In this document: piece after piece, positions 34,101 to 46,300 of the stretch
Numbering within the stretch: position 1 is the first letter of the stretch
Layout of the letters: each line of letters opens with the position of its first letter
Assembly: GCF_019649055.1 (NCBI RefSeq)
Contig: NW_026570269.1
Coordinates: 868,001-932,000, forward strand
Source of the DNA: Paramacrobiotus metropolitanus
Taxonomy: Eukaryota; Tardigrada; Eutardigrada; Parachela; Macrobiotidae
Direction: 5' to 3'
Length of the DNA stretch: 64,000 bases
Position numbers and translations under genes: made by a program
The notes under the pieces: generated by a model
Databases searched by the model: none
What the model saw: the letters and a program-made list of their open reading frames with translations, nothing else
What the model was told of the DNA's origin: nothing

Positions 34101-35884
34101 ATAAAAACAAAATTTTGCGAAATCAATCCAAAAATTTTAAAACTTAAAATTCTTCTTTCGTATAACTAAAACAATTTTTCTGACAACATATTCAGAATCA
34201 GCGATATCGATTTACCTAGAAAAAGTGTTCAAAAGGCCAAAATAAAAGATGTTTTTGTGCCGCCATTGCAACCGCCCAAGGTATTTGAGGGGCGTGTGGG
34301 GCCCCGGCAGTCAGAAATTTTTTCTTCCGAAAAAAATTTTGAGAAATGGTTTCTATATCAGAAAAATGCGCTGAAAATTATCCCGAGGTCAGATTTGCTC
34401 TAAAAAAATGTCCCGAGGTCGTCAGGGGTCTCGTGGAGCCCCTGAGTTAGTATCAGATACACTTTGTAGTGGGTGCCAGGATGTGGCCTTGGGATAAATG
34501 AGTTTTTATTATTGCAGGTGTCCCAACAATGTGGCGTGATATGTTGGACCATCCGGAATTAGCGAAATTGGATTTAACGTCTTTGAAATTTGGCGTTATG
34601 GGCGGTGCCCCTTGTCCTCCTGAGTTGGTTAGGGAAGCTAAGCAGAAAATGGGCATTGAACATTTTACGGTAAGTTTGATCAGTTTTATGTTTTATGAAA
34701 GCATGAAATTCAGTCGTTTGCTTTCTGCTTATTTACCCACTTCAAAGTGTGGTTATGGCTCAACCGAACAAGGACTGTCGACTTTCGTTGGTTACTTGGG
34801 AGATCCACCGGAAGTGTACACAACCACGACAGGCTTTCCCTTAGACCACGTTGAGGTGAGTTCACGAAACCATACTACAGGAGCCACAAGTAAAAGCGAC
34901 AACGCCACTGACACTGTGAAATATTTTTGTTGTATTTTCAAGAAAGGAACAAACGATAATGTGACAATTTTTGTCTAGGCGAAAGTTGTGGATGCCGATG
35001 GAAAAGTTGTGCCTATTGGTATGACTGGAGAACTTCTCACACGGTCGTTCGGCACAATGCTGGGTTACTGGGGGGATCAAGAAAAAACTAGTGAGACCAT
35101 ACGGCCTGATAGATGGATGTATTCCGGGTAAACAGCCTATAATTTATTTTAAATGTTTTATTGAATACGGTAGCAGACACGAGAAATGAGTCTCCATGTT
35201 ATGCAATTATACCTGGGGGTCAGTTTATTTTCGCGGTTATACCTGGTGATCAATTTATTCTCACGATTCTACCTGGTGTAAGTTTATTTATTCTCCTGAT
35301 CATCGAACTGTACTGCATTATCGAAGTGTACGTAATTATTCTTGCAGGGATTTGGCAACCCTTACCGTGGACGGATATTTGAAAATCGTTGGTCGAGTAA
35401 AAGATATGATTATTCGCGGAGGAGAGAACGTCTACCCTGTGGAAATCGAAAATGTTCTTCACGAGTGTGGTCTCGTGGACGATGTGCATGTGTGCGGTGT
35501 GCCGGACGAGCGAATGGGCGAAGAAATTTGTGCATGGATCCGACTGACACCGGGTGAATATCAACACGATCCCAAAAACCGAGAAATTATTGAACACGAG
35601 ATGCGGTGCTTCTGTCAGAAACACGTGAGTTGTTTTTTTCCGAGACTTATGATAAATTTCTTTTAATTTTGTTCGTGATGTTGCAGCTGGCGAATTACAA
35701 AACGCCAAAATACTTCGTATTTTTCAAATCAAATGAGGATATTCCCATGACCGTTACCGGAAAGGTGAAGAAATTCCGTTTGACGGAACTGGCGATCCCA
35801 AAGCTTGGATTGGATAAGCTAGCTGAAAAATCGGATGCAGAGAACAAAACAGCTGCGCCAGAAAAGGTCGCTGCAGTTAATTAA
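31133..35884 (+). CDS. ACSF2: Medium-chain acyl-CoA synthetase, ACSF2-like, probably mitochondrial
   Basis: Ten exons: 31133-31218, 31354-31679, 32305-32548, 32849-33116, 33204-33369, 34518-34669, 34748-34855, 34979-35127, 35348-35624, 35687-35884; about 657 aa. It activates fatty acids with ATP and CoA. ANL-superfamily motifs in order: FTSGTTGSPKGA (phosphate loop, about residues 272-283), PLYHVFG, GGAPCPPEL, YGSTEQG (about 416), GELLTRSFGTMLGYWGD, GRVKDMIIRGGENVYP (about 515; hinge and A8), and the C-terminal catalytic Lys in VTGKVKKF. The Arg-rich N-terminus (MRQSSVLRVFRTADLIWNQHR) suits a mitochondrial presequence. Exons 1-2 are less certain. Intron 5 holds a hAT-like fold-back element, and intron 8 a small tandem repeat. 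The C-terminal Lys/Ala/Glu extension is unusual. Confidence 0.9.
33590..33690. repeat. Short imperfect inverted and direct repeats in intron 5 of the acyl-CoA synthetase gene
   Basis: AATAGGG/CCCTATT words recur in both orientations around 33617, 33650 and 33665, able to form small hairpins. It lies about 100 bp before the fold-back element and is not clearly part of it. Confidence 0.4.
33799..34444. mobile_element. hAT-like fold-back (MITE) transposon
   Basis: A 646-bp near-perfect palindrome. The left arm, from CAGGGGCTCCACGAG (33799), is mirrored by the right arm ending CTCGTGGAGCCCCTG (34444); the arms stay complementary with few mismatches for about 280 bp to a short centre near 34120. 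An 8-bp direct repeat AGTTAGTA flanks it (33791-33798 and 34445-34452). CAGGG termini with an 8-bp target duplication are diagnostic of the hAT superfamily. It has no coding capacity and must be mobilised in trans. It sits in intron 5 of the acyl-CoA synthetase gene, leaving the splice sites intact. Confidence 0.9.
35200..35305. repeat. Three-copy minisatellite, about 31-bp unit, in intron 8
   Basis: Units starting TTATACCTGG, TTATACCTGG and TTCTACCTGG are each followed by ..CAgTTTATT/CAaTTTATT/aagTTTATT. They are degenerate copies in tandem inside an intron of the acyl-CoA synthetase gene. Confidence 0.75.
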
Positions 35885-37974
35885 CACGTATACTGAAGTA
35901 CTCATACTGCATGCCAATCAATTGCTCCAAAAGTGTATAAATTTTATTTTTTCAGTCTTTTATTTTGTCATTGATTCACTTATAGTATTACTAAAAAGAC
36001 ATTATTAATTCCGCTATTTGGTTGTTTTACCCAGTACTTGAGCTATGATAGAAATTTTGGTTTTCTGTGGTATCATTTTTGCTGTACAAGAATCATTGCC
36101 ATGAAGTAATGCACCCGAATTGTTCACATTCCAAGTGGGAATAAAAAGGTCCGCTAAAAACTGCTGAGCGGAATGAGTGGATTATGCGTGACAAGTGTTC
36201 GGAAGTGTCGCGTGGGCTGACTGATACGTCAGCCATTGGTGAGATGTCAAACGGAAATCAAATCACCGGTTCCGTATTCCTTTTTTGATTTGTTTTTCGA
36301 TTTCAGCAAGTTGAGCTGCTCGACTCATATCACTAGACAATAATCGATGGACTTCGCCAAAGATTGCGAAATGACAAAATTGCTTAGGCAAACATACAGC
36401 ATTTGAGCCGTAGTGAATTATAAACGGTGCGTGTCTGGAAGTGCACTATACTGCTATACGTAGATATATCTATATTATGCTTATGTACAAATATACAACT
36501 ATATTGGTTTCCGGCTTTCATGTTAGCCATGAACTTGTGTTGTAAACTTTTGTTTGATAATCTGTGCAGTAATAAAATTATCACATGTTTCAAAGTTTGC
36601 AGGATTTTTCTTTTTTTCACGGCAAGTATTACAAAATAAGTTTTATATATCTTGGTTCTCACAGGACATCTTTGCTCAAATACGGCATACTGAAAATAAA
36701 ACTTCGCGGGTACTGCACCACAAGCTTTGGAATGATATCGATGCTGACAAATAATGAATAAAGTGGCAAAAGAAAGTTTTTGTTCTTCCAACAACACTTT
36801 ATTGGTATTAACGGTGTGTTTTGCGTTAGAGACCAATAATTACGTCATTCTGTATTTTTTGTGCGTTTTTGTCATATGAAGTAACTGCGATATTTTTCGC
36901 CTAAGATACTAAATGAAGGTTTAGTAATATCGAAAGCCGGTCAGTTGTACAGGAAGATAGTGTTGAATTTGTCAAAATTAATGGAACATTGCTATGCTTT
37001 ATAGTTTATACCACTGTACGGTTTAGAGTACAATACATATAGTATTATCCTAATAGAGTTTTAGGGAACCGACCTTCCGCGTTTTGCGGTCGGTACACAT
37101 TTCATGTCATTTAATGTTGCGTCTGTTGGACTGCTGTGCATATTGTCAGTTATTCTCTGATGCCGGGTAATCAGTTTTAAAATGTTATTCGATTATGACA
37201 CGATGATATCCGCTTATTGACCATTCTTTCTCCATTGAGAAAAGTGCTAAAAGCCACAACTAGAGCGTGAACTGCGACATTCAAGTAGCCTGGTAATGCG
37301 AAAATTAAAGAGTATTCGCCTACACATCGGTGAGCAAATAACCCATAAATGCTGTGCATCCCACAGCAATTTTCGTAGAAATAGTCGAAATGACTGCAAA
37401 TAAATGATGGATCTGTTCCTGTGACAGTGCCACAGTTGACAATAGGATCGTACAAATCTCAGTAAATCGTAATAAACAGAATACCAGAATCTCGTACACA
37501 GTAAAAAGAATCTCGCATAATTATGTTATCTCGTATTGTGGATAGCACAGCAACTGGCTACTATAAAATGAAAAGTTATAGCAAAGAGTGCATGAAATGC
37601 GCGTAAACGTCTTTCAAGAGTCAGAATGATAATTATGAATGTCGCTGTACATGTGTACGGCCCGGCGCCCGGGCAGCTGCAAGACAATGCTTACAAAATA
37701 GTACAAATTTGGCCGTAAAAGACTGCTGCGCAAGACTGCCGCGGTTATCTGCCTCATGGCTATGGACGCACACTTGTTCTTCCCTTTTGGCTTTTGTATT
37801 CAAGACAGCAGTAATCGCCAGCGTACATTCCTCGACACAAACACAACTGCATACTGCACTATAAAGTATAAACCGCGGCAGTGCGCGCTTGAGAGGTTCT
37901 TGTCGTTGGCGTTTTTCTTCAAGATTTTTCTCTCCAGTGATTTTGTTTGCGCTTGAGTTGATGAAATAATTATC
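35885..37974. other. Intergenic spacer
   Basis: 2.1 kb, AT-rich. AATAAA at 36140-36145 may serve the acyl-CoA synthetase mRNA. A 150-codon minus frame (36836-36384) lacks any domain and I consider it chance. No element ends recognised. Confidence 0.5.
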
Positions 37975-40900
37975 ATGGCTGTTTATAGCGGCAATGTAAA
38001 ACCGCCACCAACGGCCGCCTCATTCTCTATCATTCGTACAAAGCAGCCGGACTGTTTTCCCGTCTTCACCAATCAAACCATGACCGCATCCAACAGGAAT
38101 CCCTCTGCGCCGCGGACGGGTCCAGGTAAAGTAGATCTACGCACGAAACTTGTCGATTTGTTTGTGAGCGGGAAGAGAATTTCATCGCTTCACATTAGCG
38201 GGATGTTCCTGTCATTGCGCGTAATATCAATCGTCAGTTATGCGATTGACCGACATCCGTAAAAAAGGATGCGTGGACCAGCTAGTAGGCTAGTAGTATG
38301 CGTGAAATTAGATCGGAATGGAAACATCTAAACAGTTTCCGTAGAGCTATTCTTAAACGTTTTAAAATACATTTTTGTATCTGTGAACTGTGCACTGTGT
38401 CCAAATCGTTTAGCATTTATATACTGGCTTTAAAATATTAGTTAGAATTTGCTACAGTTTTATTGGCTGGATAGCGATGACTCACGCGTACGGCGACAAC
38501 GATGGTATATTTAAAAAACAGCGGTAGTGCCGATGAGTGTAGCGTAACCACGGCTTCCCAGCCCACTTTTTGCTCGCTTGACGTTACGTTACCATATAAT
38601 AAAAAGAAAGTGCCAAAAAAACACAAAAGCCAAAAATAGACCTGTGGCTGCATAGTAAAGACTGAAGAGGTTTTTGACTTTGTGTGTGTTTATGCACTTG
38701 CCATCTATACGGGGACCACCTACTAAGCGGCAGTCAAACTCAAGCGTTTTTATGCTCACACGGGCTTTTTTCCCCAGGACCAATATCGCAATATAATTCC
38801 GCGGACGACGATTATCACCCTAATCCAGCCACGATGACCATGGTATTGGGCAATAATGTCGCGGCTAATCGGGAGATGGCCCGATCACCGTCGCAGAATG
38901 GATTAACGTACGAGTATTTCTCCATTCCGGCCAGTCCATCACCGACAGGATCTAATCGCTCTGCCACGGATCGCGAACGATTGGAACGGAATATTGAACG
39001 ATGGGAAACGGAACGCACCACCCGGCGGAATGTCTATCCAGCCGGAAATGGGACAAGTGAGTTTTTTAATGCCGCTGCTTAGCGTGGATTAGGGTGTAAT
39101 TGATTTTACCAATGTGCCACTATTTTGCATAATTGCGTCAATATCAAAATGGAGCGATTTGGCTTGTGAAATTGTAGTTGCCGATTATGAATTAGGATAG
39201 GGTTTCTACTATTGCATAAAAGAATTCAACCCAATTGATAACAGTCGTTTTCTTAGAATTATAAAAACATTATTTAAAAACTCTTGCAAAAAAACATTTA
39301 TGCCTGGTACAATTAATGACAGAATATATATTGCGCTTTTAACAGTTGTCGTAATTATGTTAAACCTGTGACCGCAAGATACAGTAACCGACGCTTTATT
39401 TCTGTAATAAGAAGTAACCGCACATGTCGCTTTCGAGTGCTAATTTATGTACCCTGCGCTCGCGCCAAAACATTTCCTTATATGTTTATTGTTTACTCCT
39501 GCACGGCTCCGAGCAAAAACAAATGAACAATACTGCGGTTGTAATTCTATTACGACGCTCGATGTGTACGTTATACAAAATCCAACAGACATTGTACAGT
39601 TTTCTGTGGTCGTTACTGAATCCGCCCCAACGTTTTCCATTAAATTTGGTCGCTTTTAAATGTTGATCCTTTGTAGCTGTATAGTTTAATACGTGTTTGA
39701 TATACCGTGGTTTCGTCGGAATCTTGGTTTCCTTATTAATTGCTAAAATATACTCTAATTCATTCTGCCGACGCTCGATCTGTGCTTTCAAAAGTCCAGT
39801 TATTCCACTAATCATTTGAAAAATGTATTATTCCGAAGTTACGGAAGTTTCTGAATACAGTTCAGGTAAATTGCTTATATCTGTAGAACAGGGTCCGCGC
39901 ACATTCGGTAGATACTGAAATGATGGCATTATATAAAAACTCTTTTAGGTATTGCGTGCTACATTAATTTTAATTTATCGTCATTTTACCGAAAGTGCAC
40001 TGTTATACTATATATGTAATATTTGATAGCATGTTTATGGCAACGCAAAGTATCCGATCGCGACTGCGTCAGTATGTAAAATGTAAATCAGTGACTGAAC
40101 CGCCTTACAAGCATGCTGGTGAGATTACAGTAGTAATTAAATATGATTTGTAGGTCTGCAAGGCGGAATTAGAACCCCACAAAAAATCTCCGACATTCGT
40201 ACGGCGTACTCACGCAGTACACCAACTATCGGGCCCGTCTCACTACCGGCGCCCGGTACGAAGAAAAAACAACTGGAACGGTCGGTGTTTGAGAAAGAAG
40301 CGGAAGTGAATGCATTGACCAATCTTATGGTCACGAAGATGAACATCCCACTGGATCCCAACTCTTACGGTGCGCCCGAATAATTACACATTATCCGCCT
40401 CTAGACGTAACACAGCGCAGTAGCGCATGATGCGCTAATTATTAGGTGCCCAATGATCAATGTTCACTTGGCGTGTCCGGTGTTGTTCCATTGCACTATT
40501 TAAACCGCGACACCGTGTGTGTTTTTGTAGGTCTGTGCACAAAGTGTCTGCGATCGGTTAGATTCGAAGAGGAAGGATGTACGGCACTGGAGTCGTTATA
40601 CCATACCCGCTGCTTCTGCTGTGAAAAGTGTGGTGAGTCGCATGAAGGTTTTTAATTATGGATGGTTACGCGTCTTTATCGGGTTGCCGGGCTAATTTGC
40701 ATGTAGATTATCAGTTTATTCCACTGATGACGCACGACTGCCCAGGGACGGGAATTACCATAATAATGTGTTCTACGAGGGGATAGCGCGGTTTATTGGA
40801 GTGTAGTGTTTTTTTAGTCGAGAGACCACTCACCGCTCACTTAGCGGTGCCGGAGGGCACTGCTCACCCGAGATACAGTTTGTTTGGGAGACGTTTCTAT

Positions 40901-42930
40901 TTTCCCGAAAACGCGCCGCCTCTACTGCATGACAATTAATATGTTTTATTCTGTGCCTGAAACTTAATGCAGCGAACAGTTGAACAAATTGACGTTTATG
41001 GTTCTTCTTTCGTTGAAATTCAAAATGTACAGTTTCCCGTGTGTAAATTTTTCCGCGTCACTTTACCCTCGCAAATTTTCGATTACTATGCATATGTAAG
41101 TTTGCACCGGGTTGCGCCTTTGTCCACAGCTTGAAATGCGTGTGAGCAGGGTAGTCATGCTTTTGGTGCGACTTGCAAGTACACCTACCGTGATTTGCTG
41201 TTTCTGTGACCTTTATTTCAACGATCTATTTTGACCATTTTCAAGGGGATGGGAGATGTATTGCTTATTGTAGCGATTCTTTTAGTAATATTTACGTCGT
41301 ATGTTGCAGGAAAAGCCCTTAGAGGAAGTAGTTTTTATGTGATCGATGGGAAGGCTATGTGCGAAGCTGACTACATGGTAAGGAATAGTCACTAAAAGTA
41401 TTTTCGAAGTCGATTTCCTGTCTTAAGTTGCCCTTGATCATGAACTTCTTAAGATTATAGATCTGCTGTGTAAGCTAATGTAGCCATTTGTTTACTGAAT
41501 TTCTTAAATATCCACAGGACAGCCTTGAAAAGTGTGCAGCCTGCAAAAAGCCCATTACAGAGCGCGTAAGTGCATCTTCAAACAAACATATGCATCTCTT
41601 ACATAATTACATAAACAATCAGCGCTATTTTGAAACCAATTATGGCCATTTAGAAATCGTTAAAATATTCTAATGAACGTTTACAATAACTGCCTTTGTG
41701 ATGAACATCAGCGATTGCGCAAGAGATATATCTTGGGGTGAACTTCTCTCATCCGACGACGTCAGCAAAGGAACAGCAAATTTAAACAGATAGTAAATAG
41801 AGCAAACATAAGGCTAAAATTGTCGCCTGTGCAACCGGCGGAATGGCGTGAGAAAAGTTGCCAGCTGGTTTTTGAAAGCGTGGCTATATTGGGTACTGTA
41901 GTGTTGTTAAAATGAAAACGGAAGCACATTTCGTGAGTCTCTTTTAGTTATACTAAAGGAGAAATGTTGCCCGCTAAGCGCCTTTGCCGGTTGATTTAGA
42001 TTCTTCGCGCTACCGGGAAGCCCTTTCATCCGAAGTGTTTTGTGTGCGTTGCGTGCAAGCAGTGCTTGGATGGCATACCGTTTACGGTGAGTTATTGGCA
42101 GGCGATCAGTCTTCAGCTTTTTTTCACTGGTTAATTTATGGATGACGAATTGACTATCGTTAAGACAAGTTGCATGACAATTGGTATTTGTTGCTCAAAT
42201 ACCACTACAGTAGCGTATGCTACAACTGCGAGATCGATTGTAATAGCTACAGTACAATTATATTCTATGTTGTGTTGTGTACAGACACATTCCAGTTTGT
42301 GTCAATATTTATTGGTGTTCGCGGGTACAGTATATCTTTGATTTGTTTGTTAACAACAGGTTGATGCCAACAACCAGATTCATTGCATAGACGATTTCCA
42401 TCGGTAAGTGTAATAATTTCACGAGACATTATTACATAGAATTAAATACACATAGTATTAACCTAAAATAATAATATATGAACCTAAACTGCACGCTGGG
42501 TAAAAAATGTATAAGTTGATTACAGTAAAAATATTGAACCTGGTAGTAAATAATGTGATCTTACAGAGTTATAGTATTAGAGAAATAAAATGGGCTTACG
42601 TTTCCTTTGCTGCAGAAAATTTGCTCCGCGATGTTCAGTATGCAGTGATCCAATCGTACCGGAACAAGGTCAAGAAGAGACCGTGAGGATAGTTTGTATG
42701 GATCGTAATTTCCATCCCAAGTAAGCATGGATCACTTATTTTACCTTGACTGTATGGGGTCTGTGTCTGTATATTAAACAGATTGCCAAATTCGTTGTAG
42801 GTGTTATCGTTGTGTGGACTGCAAGACAACTCTGAGTTCGGAAGAAGAAGGCCGTGGATGTTATCCCATGGATGGACAAGTGTTGTGCCACAACTGCAAC
42901 ATCAAGCGTGTCCAAGCCCTAAACTACTGA
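37975..42930 (+). CDS. Zyxin/LPP/TRIP6-family protein with three LIM domains
   Basis: Ten exons: 37975-38125, 38778-39056, 40154-40369, 40531-40632, 41310-41377, 41518-41565, 42000-42086, 42360-42403, 42616-42720, 42801-42930; about 409 aa. The family scaffolds actin at focal adhesions and shuttles to the nucleus. The N-terminal half is low-complexity (Ser/Thr/Asn/Pro), then [12 protein letters not shown], the conserved segment before the LIM repeats. LIM1 begins CTKC (about 218), LIM2 at [11 protein letters not shown]3 at CSVC; each has the CxxC..HxxC..CxxC pattern, e.g. [50 protein letters not shown] and EETVRI point to LPP/TRIP6/zyxin rather than other LIM families. The linker is shorter than in vertebrates and has no FPPPP repeats. 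An AATAAA lies at 42982. Confidence 0.93.
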
Positions 42931-42981
42931 GTACCCGATTTTTAATTACTTTTATTTGGCGGTTTTTAATTTGTGCCTGAG

Positions 42982-42987
42982 AATAAA
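42982..42987 (+). terminator. Candidate polyadenylation signal AATAAA
   Basis: It starts 52 bp after the stop of the LIM-protein gene, in the convergent spacer shared with the chitinase gene. Confidence 0.5.
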
Positions 42988-43362
42988 ACTTGCGCTAAAC
43001 CATAATTATTATGTCATGCCTTATGATTAACTTGACTGCTGTATAAAATGCTGCGAGAGAATTTATATTTGCACTTACAGAATTTAACTTAACTCTTTAT
43101 CGAAATTACAATTATACTATACTTTATTCGCTTTGACCATATTCTTGGTGTACTGTGATGTGGATTTATATAAAGCGGGGTCGGTCTGGGGCAGTAAAAA
43201 GGTTTATGCATATTGCACAGTCATATAATGTGCCGAATGAAAACAAATAAAATCAGACTGCTGTATTTTGTTGGCTGTTTGAAACTATAAATTATCAAAT
43301 GTTTATAAACACGAACGGCCTTTATAATGTGAGAAAACAAGTACGGTATTCTTCTTCAAAAA
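42988..43362. other. Convergent intergenic spacer
   Basis: Between the 3' ends of the LIM gene and the chitinase gene. It contains TATATAAAG near 43168, a good TATA match but with no gene behind it. Nothing else seen. Confidence 0.45.
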
Positions 43363-46300
43363 TTAACAAGGCACCAAACCTTTAGGAACACAAATCTGCT
43401 GACTCTGGTCAAATATCAAACCTTTAGCACAGTTAAACTCTAGCTGAGTGAAAGGCGTCAAGCACAGCAGGAAACTGGAACTGCATGGTTTGGCTGGATT
43501 CTGTAGTCGGCTGCCGATGGGAGAGCAGGTACCGAAGGATTGTTGTTTACTGCCGGGTGCTTTCACGTACTGCACGCGCTGCGACTTTTCGCGGAGGAAA
43601 AGTTTCGGTACAGACTTCCGCGGTGGCGGCGGAAGCAATGGAGGTTCTAAAGTCTCCGGAATTACAGGTGCAGAATCTGCCGCTTCGGTAGCGGTCTCCG
43701 GTGGTGGCAGTTGAGGTATGGATGCACTGTTTCCTTGAAGCTGGTCTTCTAGATTACTGCGGCGCAGTTGTTCTTCGAGGCTTATGACATTCTATTAGAA
43801 AAAACGCGACTTTAATTAAGCAGTGCTTGAAAACAAGAAATAAAATTAGATTCAGAGTACTTGAATATATATACTTCAGTACACTACAGCTAATTAATCT
43901 CAGTCTAGACAGCTTTTACAAAATCGTTAATTGAACGTAATTCCATCACTTGGTAAACAACTAAACTACATAATTAATTTATTATGATTTATACACTAAT
44001 CTTCAAATTTAGTAATAATAACAATTTTAAATTTTCAGTCCTTTGTAATTTATGCATATTGCGGCTTGAGCTCTTACATTCTTCTTCATGAACGGTACTG
44101 GTGGTGGCGTAATGGGAATTCTTTGTACACTTTTCACAACTGTAGATGGTACGATCTTTGCCGGTGGAAGCTGTTTTGGGCCGAGCTCATCATCTCCAGT
44201 TTGTTGCAATCGGTTGTCACCGTTATCGTTGCCATTTAGTTTCGAAAATGCATCATCATTGCGGTCACCTTTGAATATTAGTCGCTGTTGTGGCGGCAAC
44301 ACGGACATACCGGTCGTCGTTCGATACCGGCTCTTATCCATCATAGCAGCATAACCGTAATATCCAGATTTTGGCGGAATCACTTCTTTGTACTTGGGCT
44401 TGACAACAGGTGGCGTAATGCTTTCCGCGGAGTTGGCACGAATCATCTTCCATATCGGGGTCTGCTGATTCGGATAGTTTGCATACTCGCAAAGTCGTGT
44501 CAAAGTCGGAATACGGAGGACAGAAATAATCGATGATGTTAAAACCACCGAGCTGATTGGATTCGCAGACAAAGTTCCGCTTCCCGCACTTTTCAACTAC
44601 AGTCACTGCAGTGACCTCTGCGCTAGGAGTGGTCGATGCACTAATGCGGCAAGTAATATTTACAGGCTTCCCGGTGTCCAGATATAAAGCGTATTTAGGC
44701 GCAGTTGACGCTGCAAGTCGCGGTACATCACAAATTTGCATTTTAGGATACGAACACTTTCCTAATACCTGGAAATGAAATAAAACCCTAGCGGTAAATG
44801 GATATATGTACGTGCAGAAATATTTCATTTGTTTTGCATAATAGTATGGAAAGTCTAAAGTGAAAAAAAATCGACAAAATTAACTGCAGATTTTTTGAAA
44901 ACTGAAGATACGAGAAAGCAGTTTTAAACATTTTCGATGCATCCCCTTTCCCTAAAAGTACTTATGCAAATATCACGTAAACACATAAAAGCAAGTCCAA
45001 AAAACAGATCGTTAAAACCGCTGTCTGTATCTCGTCAGCATACTGTGAGTATGTAGACCGTAGTTTACCTGAACACATGAATATTCGTAAGGAAGGAACG
45101 GCTTCTTGATTTTTGGGCAGTAGACCTGCGTTGTACATGCGCCTGTTTCCGGCGCACTAGTTGCCTTCTTTTTTGTAATATCCGCAACACAGTACTGCGG
45201 AATATTTTGGCTGCTCGATGTTTCGGAATAATCATACGCATTCCCATAAGCACGATTCATTAATTTCGAGCCGGCATCGAATGTATCACGTAACGTTTGA
45301 ACCAGCGGGAACTTCTTTCCATAACAGAATCCATTGAAATCATCAGTCGTTAATGACCATATCATAGCTATGAAAAGTGACAGTGGTCAAACCGGAAAAC
45401 AGTTTGATCTGAATAGAAAGTAGAACGGTTAGAATCTATGTGTGCCTTGCCGTACCTCCGCCCAGTTTGTTCCGCATGATATACAGAGCCTACACAAAAA
45501 ACGACCGACACTTAATACTTATACCACTGTCATGCACAGTGTGTACTAAAATGTCAAGTGCAAAATGATACATTTTCTGTACAATATAGTTGTCTGACCA
45601 TTGGCAATGTAGAAATCCTGTAAACTGCTTAACGCTACAACATAATTATAGAGTTATACCTTAGAGCGGGCTGATTTCGGGTTTTCATACGAGACCCACT
45701 CATTTTTTCGGTAACAAACAGGCACACCCGATGGATCCATGGCACTAATCCAACCCTTTTCCAATTTCATTCTTCTGCATATCTACAATAATCCATGTTG
45801 TTAAAAATATCTGGATGCCTTTCATAAAGCATAATATACAAAATCCACTGAAACACTCTAAAAAATTTGGTAGCTACTTTTATATGGGTGCTTTTACGGT
45901 TCCGTTTGGTTCAAATTGACCTTATCATAAAAGGCAGCTATATACGTCTCATGTCGAAGGCAACAAGAATTTTGCCGACATTAATCCTTTACCAACGGTA
46001 TCAAAAGTGAATTAAAATTCATACATTTCTTAACTTTATGATACACTTAAAAGTAATTGTTGTTACAGACTTGCAGCGAGTCGCGACAAGGACAGTGATT
46101 AGGGTTTTAAGACTGCTGAGTACGCACCTCATAAAACGCCAAATAACCCTTCTCCTTGGTGACCGGTCCGGCATCGCCAGATCCCTCGTGTGAGCCGTGC
46201 ACGACGGGCGCTGCATCGCGTGACACTCGAAATGTAACGGCATATGTGGGAATTCCCAAAATTATCTTTTCACTGGGTACTCCCTCCTGCAGCATACGCT

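Noticed and set aside
33370-34517. The large palindrome read as an assembly artefact (inverted join)
   Set aside because: It has CAGGGG termini and a precise 8-bp flanking duplication, and its arms carry scattered mismatches, which fits a transposon insertion better than a chimeric join.
36384-36836. 150-codon minus-strand frame
   Set aside because: Compositionally like translated AT-rich spacer; no domain, no partners.
40830-40848. Hairpin CACCGCT/AGCGGTG in a LIM-gene intron
   Set aside because: Only 7 bp of stem and no conserved context; expected several times by chance.
43160-43200. TATATAAAG in the convergent spacer as a promoter
   Set aside because: No coding or RNA gene lies downstream; both flanking genes end here.
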